A stretch of DNA of 64,000 nt from positions 186,001-250,000 of the forward strand of contig NZ_JAQSLN010000002.1 of the NCBI RefSeq assembly GCF_028649655.1, written 5' to 3'. Both the position numbers and the translations under genes were made by a program. Position 1 is the stretch's first letter; each line of letters starts with the position of its first letter. This DNA comes from Halobacteriovorax sp. GB3. GTDB lineage: Bacteria > Bdellovibrionota > Bacteriovoracia > Bacteriovoracales > Bacteriovoracaceae. The notes beneath the pieces were generated by a model. That model had not been told where the DNA came from and did no database searches. It saw only the letters and a program-made list of their open reading frames with translations. Below are positions 46,408-55,291 of this stretch, piece after piece.

Positions 46408-46413
46408 TGGTTA

Positions 46414-47514
46414 TTATCCAAGAACTTTTTTAAATTCTTCTTTAATGAAATTAACATCTTCATCTGTAATGAAAGGATGCATCGGTAGACAAATTGTTTT
46501 CCCTGCAAAGTTTCTTGCTACTTCGTACTCACCTGGGCATTTGTCGATAGGCTTTTGATCAACAAGAGCTGACTCATAAAATGGAGTACAACCAATACCT
46601 ACTTCTTTAAAGTGTGCTTGAACTTTTTCTCTTAAAGCAACGCTTTCAAGTTGTAGAGGATAGAGGTGCCATGAAGAAGATTGAATATACTCTTCAGGAA
46701 GAAGTTGAACTGAGAGATCTTTGAGAGCCTCATGGTATTTCTTCGCAACTTCTTTTCTTTGAAGATTATAGTTTTCAATTTTTGGAAGTTTTGCAACTAA
46801 GACAGCTGCTTGCATATGGTCACAACGAGAGTTTCTTCCATATGCATTATCATCCCCACGTCCATGGTTTCTGATAACAACAATCTTCTTAGCGAGCTCA
46901 TCGTCGTTTGTTAGAATTGCTCCAGCATCTCCAAATGCACCTAAGTTTTTAGTAGGGTAGAAAGAAAAAGTGACAAGATTATTTGATGAACCAACTGGCT
47001 TACCATTCTTATAGAAAGTCCCTTGCGCTTGGGCAGAGTCTTCAATAATTTTGACATCGTATTTAGCGCAAACTTCTTCAAGCTCAGCAATAGGAGCGTT
47101 TAGTCCATAGATATGAACGGGAATGATTGCTTTAAGGTCGTGTTCTTTGATCATTCTTTCTGTCGACTCTGGACAGATCAGACCTGTTTTAGGATCGACA
47201 TCAATGTGAACAACTTCAGCATTAACATTGAGTACGGCTTCAGCTGAAGCGTGAAAAGTAATGCCTGGAACACCAACCTTATCACCTGGTTTAATACCAT
47301 AAGCGAGAAGTGAAATTTCAAGAGCATCAGTTCCATTCGCAAGAAGAAGACAGTGCTTTGCTCCTTGCATCTTCGCAAACTTCTCTTCAAATTCTGCGTT
47401 ATATTTTCCTTCAACGAAGGCGTTGTTATCAATGATCTCTCCAATCATTTCTTTAACTTGATTTCTTAGTTCTTCATCATGAAGGTCATGAAAATTGTAA
47501 AAAGGTACCGTCAT
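46414..47514 (-). CDS. DegT/DnrJ/EryC1/StrS-family sugar aminotransferase (second copy)
   Basis: This 366-residue PLP enzyme has LLANGTDALEISLLAYGI near residue 57, EDSAQAQGTFY for the cofactor Asp, and the lysine region [17 protein letters not shown] near residue 185. It aminates a keto-sugar nucleotide and resembles WbpE/VioA-type enzymes. It lies far from the main glycan locus, as a single-gene unit with its own terminator, so it may serve LPS or another glycan. It is distinct in sequence from the copy at 8083-9177. Confidence 0.93.
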   Translation of the reverse strand: MTVPFYNFHDLHDEELRNQVKEMIGEIIDNNAFVEGKYNAEFEEKFAKMQGAKHCLLLANGTDALEISLLAYGIKPGDKVGVPGITFHASAEAVLNVNAEVVHIDVDPKTGLICPESTERMIKEHDLKAIIPVHIYGLNAPIAELEEVCAKYDVKIIEDSAQAQGTFYKNGKPVGSSNNLVTFSFYPTKNLGAFGDAGAILTNDDELAKKIVVIRNHGRGDDNAYGRNSRCDHMQAAVLVAKLPKIENYNLQRKEVAKKYHEALKDLSVQLLPEEYIQSSSWHLYPLQLESVALREKVQAHFKEVGIGCTPFYESALVDQKPIDKCPGEYEVARNFAGKTICLPMHPFITDEDVNFIKEEFKKVLG

Positions 47515-47639
47515 AAAAAATCCTTAGATAAAATAAGTCTTATATAGATAGACGGGCTTATCTTATCACTTGGATTTTTGATTCGCTAGCTGGAAACAAC
47601 GGCGATAGGAGAAAATTTACTAGGCTATAAATTATTTAG

Positions 47640-47670
47640 AAGAAGTAGGTCTTGAATAGACCTACTTCTT
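47640..47670. terminator. Perfect 13-bp hairpin overlapping a stop codon
   Basis: The stem AAGAAGTAGGTCT and its complement close a TGAAT loop. The stop codon of the 84-residue gene (47662-47664) lies inside the right arm. In the plus direction a TTTTATT tail follows. It looks like a terminator, but its orientation relative to the flanking minus-strand genes is odd. Confidence 0.6.
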
Positions 47671-47916
47671 TTTATTATTTACGTAATCGGAAAGAATAGC
47701 TGCGGCTTTCTGCGCCATCTTAGGATCTCGAAGTTTCTTTTGAATAGAATCTTTGAGCTGTTGAATTTCAGCCTTGGCCCTTTGATTCTCTCTGAGAATC
47801 TCAGCGCTATCTTGACCTTTGACTTCAACTTTTTTGTCGACGCTTTTGAGGTGTCTAGCGACAGGTCTATGCGGTTTTTTAGTAGAGAATAGGTCTTTTA
47901 GTTTTTTAACACCCAT
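47662..47916 (-). CDS. Small basic coiled-coil protein, unknown function
   Basis: This 84-residue protein is rich in Lys, Gln and Glu. A heptad-like helix near residues 38-65 (EILRENQRAKAEIQQLKDS) is a predicted coiled coil. No signal or membrane segment is seen. It follows the 71-residue gene by 23 nt in the same direction. The coding frame is preserved and a stable hairpin ends it, but no family is recognised. It could be a small cytoplasmic regulator. Confidence 0.6.
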   Translation of the reverse strand: MGVKKLKDLFSTKKPHRPVARHLKSVDKKVEVKGQDSAEILRENQRAKAEIQQLKDSIQKKLRDPKMAQKAAAILSDYVNNKKK

Positions 47917-47939
47917 GGTGCCTCACTTCGTAATATTTA

Positions 47940-48155
47940 TTATGCCGCGGCTTCTGGAGATCTCTTATAAAAGTTCGAAACTCTTTTAATGTGATCTTCA
48001 ATGACATTGTATACTTCTAGCTTTGTCGTTCTAGGGTCCATCCCTTCTGGTAGTGTTGAGTAAACCATTTCACCTTCAACTTCTGCAAAGATGTACCAGC
48101 TGTTTCCAAGTTTTTGAAAAAGAACTTCTGTGTTGTGGATTGTTTCAGTGTGCAT
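47940..48155 (-). CDS. Small cytoplasmic protein, unknown function
   Basis: This ~71-residue product starts at the ATG complementary to 48153-48155, preceded by a very strong AGGAGGG. A longer in-frame opening at 48179 lacks this site. The translation begins MHTETIHNTEVLFQK, has an aromatic-rich middle (WYIFAEVEGEMVY) and an acidic/basic C-terminal helix. No domain is recognised. The excellent ribosome-binding site suggests high expression. It is probably co-transcribed with the 84-residue gene. Confidence 0.65.
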   Translation of the reverse strand: MHTETIHNTEVLFQKLGNSWYIFAEVEGEMVYSTLPEGMDPRTTKLEVYNVIEDHIKRVSNFYKRSPEAAA

Positions 48156-48329
48156 TACATCCCTCCTGGATTGTATCATTGGATTGAAAGACCAAACTCC
48201 TTTTGACCTTTTTATCTTGTTACCAAACTTATCGGGAGAGAATGTTTAAACTTTAGACATTTTTGAATATATAAGTTGTTGAAAAAATAGACATAAGTGA
48301 GAAAAAAGAAAGAAGACTAAAACGGTCTG

Positions 48330-49313
48330 TTAATAGCTTCCAGTAATTCCAAAAAATATTGTCGCTGTAACAGTTAGTGACTGTGAGATCGTATCCTGTT
48401 GTTCGTTCCATAGTTCAGATATTTCAATAGGAGTCACACTTGAAAGAGTGTAGGGTAAATTTGCATTGGCCCTTATTCCACCTGAAAATCTCAAACGATC
48501 AGATTTAAAAACACCTTTGCGTTGAATGAGAAGTTCTATATTAGAACTAATGTTATAACCACTGAAGAGTCTCTCTTCTGCTGCTTCAACTGTTTCTTGA
48601 GAGACAAGTCTTCTAATCCAATTATACTGAAAACCACCTTGTAATCTCAAGTCATAGGTCTCATTGCGATAGAAGGAATAAGAGACCATTGGACCTACTC
48701 CTATGTTTGCTTGAGACTCACTACTATATTGATTGCCGGGAAGGATGAACTCTGATTTCTGATTTAAAAAAGACGTTTGTATTCCGTAATAAAAGCGATT
48801 CGTTTTGTCGTAATTTGCTCTTTTAAGAAAATTAAAACTAGCCCCAATAGCAGAACTAAAAGATTCTTTTTCAACGAGCTTTGGGTATTGATAATTTGTC
48901 TTCTCCGTTGTCCCATAGTGTAGTGCAAATGAAGAGAGCAAGGTCTTATTAGATGAGATTGGATAGCCTTCAAGAAGAGGCTCGGAGAGTCTGTAGTCTG
49001 TAGGATCTTTTTTCATGGAAAGAAGGGGCTGCTCAAGTTCTTTGACTGTATGGAAAAAAATCTTAACGAATCTTTTTTCAATATAAGCGTCTTGCCCATC
49101 TCTAGTGAGAGTTTTATAAAACTTTGTTTCTTCATCTCGAATTGAAGAGGGGTTTACATAAATAATCTTTCCTCTTCTTTTTACTTGAAGAACAGGCGAA
49201 TTTGTCGATGGGCTTTTAAGTAAAGGGGCTTCGAGTACCATCACCATTCCATTTCTTTGAGCAAAGCTGGCAATTGAAATAAAGCTAATAAGAGTTAAAA
49301 GAATTCTCTTCAT
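48330..49313 (-). CDS. Outer-membrane protein with an SH3-like N-terminal domain
   Basis: This 327-residue protein has a Sec signal (ILLTLISFISIASFA). Residues ~20-90 resemble a bacterial SH3 domain (GMVMVLEAPLLKSP, RGKIIYVNP, DGQDAYIEKRF), and ~230 C-terminal residues are amphipathic strands consistent with a beta-barrel. The final residues are TIFFGITGSY. Its ATG overlaps the stop of the upstream barrel gene by 4 nt (ATGA). No specific family is recognised. The SH3 part might contact peptidoglycan. Confidence 0.65.
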   Translation of the reverse strand: MKRILLTLISFISIASFAQRNGMVMVLEAPLLKSPSTNSPVLQVKRRGKIIYVNPSSIRDEETKFYKTLTRDGQDAYIEKRFVKIFFHTVKELEQPLLSMKKDPTDYRLSEPLLEGYPISSNKTLLSSFALHYGTTEKTNYQYPKLVEKESFSSAIGASFNFLKRANYDKTNRFYYGIQTSFLNQKSEFILPGNQYSSESQANIGVGPMVSYSFYRNETYDLRLQGGFQYNWIRRLVSQETVEAAEERLFSGYNISSNIELLIQRKGVFKSDRLRFSGGIRANANLPYTLSSVTPIEISELWNEQQDTISQSLTVTATIFFGITGSY

Positions 49314-50368
49314 AGTTCTACCTCAAATTTATACCCAATAGAAAAGCCAAGTGATGATGAACTTTTCTTTTCAGAAGAAAAGTTTAAATCTCTCTGTGAA
49401 TAATTTTTAAGACTCGATAAGTAATTTTTTCGCGAAATCCCGATTAAGAAATTTCCAAGTGCCGTCTTGTAATCGAGGTGGATTCCTAGACTCCAGTAAT
49501 TAGTGCTAAATGAGTAAGGAGCTTCTTCTCCCTCAATATTTAATTGATCATAGATACTTTTACCGGCATCAATAAATGGGCGAAAAGTAACTGAATCATT
49601 TAGTTGATAACTGTAGCGAATCGTTGCGCCAAGAAAAATACTTGTCCATCTCGAAAGAGATTCTTGAAATTTTACTTCCTGAGCATTTGCAAAAAGTCCA
49701 ACATCAAGAGGAATTCCTGTTTGAAAATAGACTTTGTAGCGAAAGCCAAGTGCTGTTAAATTGTCTGATTCTAGTCCTGTGGTATTTTTATATAGATAAC
49801 TTACTTCTCTTGTTTCCTGTTCAAAGAGAATCGTTTGATCAATCGTATAGTAGTAATCGAGAGATGCCTCATCTTCTTTTAACAGGTAGTTCTTCTTTGG
49901 ATTATGAGGTAAAGAAAGATTTGTAATTTCCTCGATCGAAGAGAGATTAGAACTTTTTGTTACAAAAATAACGTCATCATTTTTATTAAAAATATAAGAA
50001 TACTGACTTCCAATATGTGTTAACTCCGCTTTTACATAAATGGCATTAGGTACTTTATAGCTTTTTTCTTTGAGCAAATTATAAACAGTCGCATGTTTTA
50101 TGAGAACTGCCTGAAAAGGTTTTAAAAGATCGTTACCTTTCTCGTACTTAAATCTTTTCCTATTGTTACGTTTAATATGAGAGCTAATTTGATTAAACTT
50201 TTTAAGCTCATCAATCTCTTCTTTTCCTCGCTTATTAAGTTTTGCTGGTGGAAAGGCTTCATCTTCTTTATTTGCATTCTCAATACCAAGATAGAGATCC
50301 CCATCAGGAAAGACGACTTGCGCCTGAGCGGGAATAGATAAAAGAAAGAGAAGGGCCAGTTTTTTCAA
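49310..50368 (-). CDS. Predicted outer-membrane beta-barrel protein
   Basis: This 352-residue protein has a signal peptide (LALLFLLSIPAQAQ), an N-terminal ~170-residue region with a charged stretch, and a C-terminal barrel-like region with strands such as GFRYKVYFQTGIP and FIDAGKSIYDQL. It ends SIGYKFEVEL. The start is TTG, overlapping the Nudix stop (TTGA), with AAGGAGC just upstream. It forms a tightly coupled three-gene unit with the Nudix gene and the 48330 gene. Function is unknown. Confidence 0.65.
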   Translation of the reverse strand: MKKLALLFLLSIPAQAQVVFPDGDLYLGIENANKEDEAFPPAKLNKRGKEEIDELKKFNQISSHIKRNNRKRFKYEKGNDLLKPFQAVLIKHATVYNLLKEKSYKVPNAIYVKAELTHIGSQYSYIFNKNDDVIFVTKSSNLSSIEEITNLSLPHNPKKNYLLKEDEASLDYYYTIDQTILFEQETREVSYLYKNTTGLESDNLTALGFRYKVYFQTGIPLDVGLFANAQEVKFQESLSRWTSIFLGATIRYSYQLNDSVTFRPFIDAGKSIYDQLNIEGEEAPYSFSTNYWSLGIHLDYKTALGNFLIGISRKNYLSSLKNYSQRDLNFSSEKKSSSSLGFSIGYKFEVEL

Positions 50369-50775
50369 ATAAGCTCCTTTGCCTTTGAAAATGCTTCAAA
50401 GTTGCTAGGGTAGCCAAAATGATTTTTTGTGACATCTGAAATGGGTAGCCACTTATAGGCTTGATGTTCTTTTTCGCAAAGAGTGATATTCTGTGGGACT
50501 TGGTCGAGAAGTTGGAAATAGACTTTTTCTAGCACATCTTTTCCCCAGCGATCGTGAAAATTAAATTCAAGATCGAGCTCTCTAAGTTCACTTACTATGC
50601 CAGTTTCTTCTTGTAATTCTCTTTGTGCGGCGCGCTCAAAGGTCTCTCCTTCGTCTACGCCCCCTGTTATATTTTGCCAGTGTTCGTTTCTATCTGGCCT
50701 AGTTTGCAAAAGAAGAAGGACGATCTCCGTTTCTTTTTTAGCAAAAATAATAACTTGTACTTTTTTCTTGTTCAT
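50365..50775 (-). CDS. Nudix hydrolase (NudB-like)
   Basis: This 136-residue protein has a complete Nudix box, GGVDEGETFERAAQRELQEE followed by TGI, that binds the catalytic metal. WQNITGGVDEGE resembles NudB (dihydroneopterin triphosphate diphosphatase), which removes pyrophosphate in folate synthesis. Other nucleotide substrates remain possible. It overlaps the next gene by 4 nt and heads a unit with two outer-membrane proteins, an unusual pairing that may only reflect packing. Confidence 0.9.
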   Translation of the reverse strand: MNKKKVQVIIFAKKETEIVLLLLQTRPDRNEHWQNITGGVDEGETFERAAQRELQEETGIVSELRELDLEFNFHDRWGKDVLEKVYFQLLDQVPQNITLCEKEHQAYKWLPISDVTKNHFGYPSNFEAFSKAKELI

Positions 50776-50882
50776 TTTCCTATTATATCAAGGAATTTCG
50801 ATCTTTACTTTGCAGGCACCTTTTTATTGTGCAATGCGTTTTTCTTGGACACATTTAGTCTAAAATGATATGAAAACTCCCT

Positions 50883-51548
50883 ATGGATTTTACTTTAATG
50901 TTTCAAAAAATTGCTATTGCCCTCCCTGGATTTCTTCTGGCCGTCGTTTGCCATGAAGTTGCTCACGGAGTGATGGCCCTTAAGCACGGTGATGATACTG
51001 CTCGCAATGAAGGTCGCCTAACGCTAAACCCTGCAGCTCACTTCGATACAATGGGATCACTTGTTATTCCACTCGTCATTTTTGCTTCAACTGGGTTTCT
51101 TTTTGGATGGGCCAAGCCTGTTCCAGTTAATCCTGTTCGATTTAAAAATTTTAGATCAGGTATGTTTTGGGTAAGCTTTGCTGGCCCACTGACAAATTTT
51201 ATCTTGGCCCTTATCTCGGCCATTCTTTTTGCTGCGATTATTGTTTTCGTCGATCCACAATTCTACTTATTTGAACCTTTTGTTCAGATGCTTTCATTTT
51301 CGGCGATGATTAATATGGCCCTTGGCGTTTTTAACCTCATTCCACTTCCTCCTTTAGATGGATCGAAGATGGTTCAAGCGTTTCTCGATTACAATAGCGC
51401 TCGAAAATTTGAGGCCCTCGGTCAGTATTCGTTCTTCATTATTATTGGACTAATGCTCACTGGTGGATTTCACTATATTTTTGCTCCAGGGCAGATTTTG
51501 ATTAATAAACTGCAATTCTTTTTCATGTATTTGTTCAGTCAGGGATAA
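50883..51548 (+). CDS. Site-2-protease-like M50 metallopeptidase
   Basis: This 221-residue inner-membrane zinc protease has about five helices. The HExxH site is H24-E25-x-x-H28 (CHEVAHGVMAL), and the third ligand is D159 in NLIPLPPLDGSKM, inside a later helix. It is the short S2P/Rip1-like form without a PDZ domain. It precedes scpA by 12 nt and scpB and rluB follow; this order is common in bacteria. The substrate is unknown. Confidence 0.92.
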   Translation: MDFTLMFQKIAIALPGFLLAVVCHEVAHGVMALKHGDDTARNEGRLTLNPAAHFDTMGSLVIPLVIFASTGFLFGWAKPVPVNPVRFKNFRSGMFWVSFAGPLTNFILALISAILFAAIIVFVDPQFYLFEPFVQMLSFSAMINMALGVFNLIPLPPLDGSKMVQAFLDYNSARKFEALGQYSFFIIIGLMLTGGFHYIFAPGQILINKLQFFFMYLFSQG

Positions 51549-51560
51549 GAGGAACTTACA

Positions 51561-52463
51561 ATGTTAGATACGAGTATTCAGGTAAGAACAGAAAATTTTG
51601 ATGGGCCTCTCTCCCTTCTATTACTTCTTATTCAAAAAGAAGAAATGAATGTTAGAGAATTAGACCTAACAAAGATTACAAAGCAATACCTCGATTACCT
51701 CGACCAAATGAGAGAACTTAACTTCGATTTGGCTGGAGATTACCTCTACCTCGCAGCAACTCTTGTTCTTTTAAAATCTAAGAACTGTGTAACAGAAGAA
51801 GAGACTCAAAAATTAAAAGATGAGTTAACTGGAACAGATAGTTTAAATATTACTACTCAAGCAGAACTTATTAGAAGACTTGAAGAGCTTCAACACTTTC
51901 AAAAGATGGGACAGAAGTTACTCGAGTTACCTCAAAAGGGACGTGAGATCTTTGTAAAACCTAAGATTAATCGAAAAGAGATTGTGAACTCAATTCTTGT
52001 TCCAATGGATCTTGAGAAGTTAACAATGTCGATGGTTGACTTTATTTTTCGCCAAAACAGAAAATATACGGTTTTAAGAAGAGACAGACTCTCTATTAAA
52101 GAAAAACTACAATTTATGAAGGAAAACCTCAGCGTCGGGCAAAAGACTGACCTTGAGACTCTTCTGGATACAGATGGAAAAGGGAAAAACATTGATAACA
52201 TTGTTATTACCTTTATCTCCCTTCTTGAACTCGCTCGTTTAAAGAGAATTAAAATTTTTCAAAACGAGAGTTTCAGTAACATCTATGTTGATGTTGTTAA
52301 ATCATTAGAAGACTTTGATGTGACTCAAGCAGATGGATTTGACGAAGAAGGTGAGGCAGAAGCCAAGGCCCTCGACCAAGAATTAACAGAAACAATTAAC
52401 AGTACTCTTGATATGGAACTAGAAGTTCCTACAAGTGAAGAAAAACCAACAACTCTTCAATAG
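51561..52463 (+). CDS. scpA: Condensin subunit ScpA (kleisin)
   Basis: This 300-residue kleisin of the SMC-ScpAB complex acts in chromosome condensation and segregation. The N-terminal ENFDGPLSLLLLLIQKEEMN is the conserved SMC-neck contact, and the family's middle pattern KQYLDYLDQM follows. A winged-helix C-terminal domain with VITFISLLELARLKRI binds the SMC head. About 40 acidic residues extend beyond the usual end. The stop overlaps the scpB GTG by one base. Confidence 0.96.
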   Translation: MLDTSIQVRTENFDGPLSLLLLLIQKEEMNVRELDLTKITKQYLDYLDQMRELNFDLAGDYLYLAATLVLLKSKNCVTEEETQKLKDELTGTDSLNITTQAELIRRLEELQHFQKMGQKLLELPQKGREIFVKPKINRKEIVNSILVPMDLEKLTMSMVDFIFRQNRKYTVLRRDRLSIKEKLQFMKENLSVGQKTDLETLLDTDGKGKNIDNIVITFISLLELARLKRIKIFQNESFSNIYVDVVKSLEDFDVTQADGFDEEGEAEAKALDQELTETINSTLDMELEVPTSEEKPTTLQ

Positions 52464-54160
52464 TGGACGAACAAATGGACGAAATCAATTCTACAGAAAA
52501 TGAGAATCTCGAACTAGAAATAGAGCAGGATCAAGAAAATGAAGAAGTAAGCTTTCCTGTTGAAAGTGATCTTGAATTTCCAGATGTTGAAGCTCTAATG
52601 GCCAAAGTTGAAGATGACTTCTCTGACTATTCAGGAGAGTCAAATAACGATGAGCAATTTAATCTCGAATTAAATTATCTCGACGATAAAAAGCAAGAAG
52701 ATAAAATTTGGCAAGCACGTACAGGTTTAAATTACGATACTCTTTGTGGTGCAATTGAAACTGTTATTTTTATGAGTGATAAGCCAGTCGCTCTTGCTAA
52801 AATTAAAAACTTAATTGATGAAGATATCCCTCTTAGAGTTATTCACGAGTCACTTACTCGTCTACAAGATGAATATGAAAGTTCTCATCACGGACTAAGA
52901 CTTGCTGAGGTTGCAGAAGGTTATCAATTTAGAACAAAAGCTACTTACTCTAAATACGTTCAAGACCTTTTCAAGGTTAATGAACTTGTCCTTTCTCCAA
53001 CAGCTCTAGAAGTCCTTGCTATTATTTCATATAAACAGCCTGTTTCTAAAGTAGAAGTTGAAAAGATTAGAGGAGTTGATAGTTCTCACATTGTAAGAGG
53101 ACTTATTGATAAGAGACTTGTTAAAGTTTGTGGACGCTCTGATGAAGTTGGAAAGCCTGTTCTTTACGGAACAACGCCGGAGTTCTTAGAGGTTTTCAAT
53201 CTAGCAAACTTAGATCAACTTCCACCTGAGCATGAACTTGAAGAGATGGCGACTGCTGGTGTTGGTAGCATTTCTGATATCAAGACTATCGTTCATGATG
53301 GAGACAAGTCGAGATTTACTTTCGATGAGATTGAAGAGTTAGATGAACTTGCTGACAGTATTAAATCGATTAGTCCTGAAACTGATTTCACAAGATCTTT
53401 AAAAGTAGAAGAGAAGAAGAGAAAGACTGAAGCGGGAGCAGAGGTTAAATCTGCCTTCGATCTTCTGGAAGAATTTGTTAATAGTTCACAAGCAGCACGC
53501 TTTAATGAACAAGCAGTTGTTTCAGAATTATTCACTGCTGTGATTGATCCAAAAGTTATCTCTGATTTAACTGCTGGCCCTTTTAACGAGCCGGAAGTTT
53601 TCGACGATGAAGACTTCCAAATGATCGATCTCGATACAGGTGAGCCAATTCCAATGGATGACATTGAGTTTGATGTTGAAGTGGAACTTGAAATGTCTGA
53701 CGATGATGAATCTGTTTCGAAAGAAGAAGAGAAAGAAGAAATTCCAGGTGATGATATCACTGACCTTGCGATGCTTGCAGCTCTTGGAGCTGAGCAATCA
53801 GATGAACTCGACTCTTATATTGGAGATGAGCCTTCTGAGGTTGCTGAAGTTGAAGAAAAGGCTGAAGTTTCAAAAGAAGATAGCGCAATGGAGCTAGAGG
53901 CTGAAAACCTCTTTAAAGAGGACAAAGATGAGATTAAGAGTCTTGCAGCTGCCCTTGATAATGCCTTTGCAAAGTTAACTGGTCATAATCTCGATGATGA
54001 ATCAGACCTTGAAGACGGTCATCGCGAAGCTGATGAGTTAGGAGCTGATCTTGATGATCTTTCTTCAGATATCGTATCTAAAGGAAATGACTTGGATTTA
54101 GACCTTTCATTTCTTAAAAATGGTGAAAAATCTTCCGAAGATTCAATAGATTTCGATTAA
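52463..54160 (+). CDS. scpB: Condensin accessory ScpB with long acidic extensions
   Basis: ScpB is a paired winged-helix protein that binds ScpA. The family domain spans residues ~90-260: TLCGAIETVIFMSDKPVALA, then VLSPTALEVLAIISYKQPVS and VEKIRGVDSSHIVRGLIDK. At 565 residues the product is more than twice the family's usual ~200. It carries an acidic N-terminal ~85 residues and ~300 C-terminal residues very rich in Glu and Asp, probably disordered. The GTG start at 52463 overlaps scpA; an ATG at 52475 is an alternative. The added tail's role is unknown. Confidence 0.93.
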   Translation: MDEQMDEINSTENENLELEIEQDQENEEVSFPVESDLEFPDVEALMAKVEDDFSDYSGESNNDEQFNLELNYLDDKKQEDKIWQARTGLNYDTLCGAIETVIFMSDKPVALAKIKNLIDEDIPLRVIHESLTRLQDEYESSHHGLRLAEVAEGYQFRTKATYSKYVQDLFKVNELVLSPTALEVLAIISYKQPVSKVEVEKIRGVDSSHIVRGLIDKRLVKVCGRSDEVGKPVLYGTTPEFLEVFNLANLDQLPPEHELEEMATAGVGSISDIKTIVHDGDKSRFTFDEIEELDELADSIKSISPETDFTRSLKVEEKKRKTEAGAEVKSAFDLLEEFVNSSQAARFNEQAVVSELFTAVIDPKVISDLTAGPFNEPEVFDDEDFQMIDLDTGEPIPMDDIEFDVEVELEMSDDDESVSKEEEKEEIPGDDITDLAMLAALGAEQSDELDSYIGDEPSEVAEVEEKAEVSKEDSAMELEAENLFKEDKDEIKSLAAALDNAFAKLTGHNLDDESDLEDGHREADELGADLDDLSSDIVSKGNDLDLDLSFLKNGEKSSEDSIDFD

Positions 54161-54173
54161 TCGATTGACCGAA

Positions 54174-54201
54174 GTGGGGCTATGGATTACTGTAGCCCCG
54201 C
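54174..54201 (+). other. GC-rich stem-loop between scpB and rluB
   Basis: Two arms, GTGGGGCTA (54174-54182) and TAGCCCCGC (54193-54201), form a nine-pair stem with one G-T pair around a 10-nt loop. No T-run follows, so it is not a classical terminator. It could be a processing or attenuation site before rluB. Confidence 0.5.
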
Positions 54202-54255
54202 ACAATAAATCAATATTAACTTCTGAACCGCCGTGAGGCCAGATTAGGGGATCCA

Positions 54256-55287
54256 ATGAGTAAAGAAATCAGATTACAAAAATTTATCGCAGACTGTGGA
54301 ATTACATCTAGACGTAAGGCCGAAGAGCTAATCGTTCAAGGACGTGTTCAATTAAACGGTATGACTGTTGCCCAGCTTGGGACAAAAGTGAATCCAGACA
54401 TTGATGTCGTTATGGTTGATGGACAGGTTGCCGATTTAAATTCTGTTAAAAAAGTTTATGTTGTTATGAATAAGCCAAGAGGTTATGTGACAACAGTTTC
54501 AGATCCGGAAGGACGTAGGACGGTTGTCGATCTCGTTCGAGAGGTAAGTGAGAGAATTTATCCTGTTGGTCGTCTAGACTACCTTTCCGAAGGTCTACTT
54601 ATCATGACTAACGATGGTGAAATGGCCAATATGATCATGCACCCACGCTATGACATTACTAAAGTTTATGAAGTAAAAGTTTTTGGTGCCGTTGGTGAAG
54701 CTCTTCTAAAAAAGCTTAGATCAGGTGCTCAATTAGAAGATGGTTTTGTAAAACCAAAAGCAGTTCGAATCATCAAGCAACTTCCTACTAAGACTTGGTT
54801 AGAGTTCCGTCTTGGAGAAGGGAAAAACCGTGAAATTCGTAAGATTTGTGAATTTTGTGGTCTAACAGTTGATAAGCTAAAAAGGGTTGCTATTGGAGGC
54901 CTTGTTGTAGAAGGTATCACTCCAGGTGGTGTTCGTTATATTACGAAGACTCAACTTTTAAAGGCGGTAGGTTTAAATCCTGATGGATCTAAATCAAAAG
55001 ACGCTGTTGAATATGTTTCTTCTAAGAAGTCTGTAAACCTGAAGAAGAAAGGTGCACAAGATTGTACAAGCGCCGATGATAAGGCCTTCACAAAATTTAG
55101 AAAAGATACTTACTTCGAATCGATTAAAAAGATTGAAGAGAGTAAAAAACTTGCACATAAGAAAGAAGTTGAAGAGTTCTATGCTGCTAAAGAAGAAGCT
55201 CACAAGAAGAGAGTTCAAAAGAAGCGGTTTAGACAAAAGAAAAAAGAAGAAAGTTCAAAAGGTGTTCACGCACAATTTGTTAAGTAA
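54256..55287 (+). CDS. rluB: 23S rRNA pseudouridine synthase RluB-like, with basic tail
   Basis: This 343-residue protein has an S4 domain (LQKFIADCGITSRRKAEELI) and a catalytic domain with the conserved Asp in YPVGRLDYLSEGLLIMTNDG. It has the RsuA/RluB/E/F signature GKNREIRKICEFCGL. It isomerises a specific uridine in 23S rRNA (U2605-type site expected for RluB). The C-terminal ~95 residues are a Lys-rich, Glu-rich extension, longer than usual. AGGGGAT before the ATG is a reasonable ribosome-binding site. A strong terminator follows. Confidence 0.92.
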   Translation: MSKEIRLQKFIADCGITSRRKAEELIVQGRVQLNGMTVAQLGTKVNPDIDVVMVDGQVADLNSVKKVYVVMNKPRGYVTTVSDPEGRRTVVDLVREVSERIYPVGRLDYLSEGLLIMTNDGEMANMIMHPRYDITKVYEVKVFGAVGEALLKKLRSGAQLEDGFVKPKAVRIIKQLPTKTWLEFRLGEGKNREIRKICEFCGLTVDKLKRVAIGGLVVEGITPGGVRYITKTQLLKAVGLNPDGSKSKDAVEYVSSKKSVNLKKKGAQDCTSADDKAFTKFRKDTYFESIKKIEESKKLAHKKEVEEFYAAKEEAHKKRVQKKRFRQKKKEESSKGVHAQFVK

Positions 55288-55291
55288 TAAG

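Noticed and set aside
53293-53760. 155-codon open frame antisense to scpB
   Set aside because: It is serine-rich because it mirrors the Glu/Asp codons of the acidic ScpB tail; no start site or family pattern supports it.
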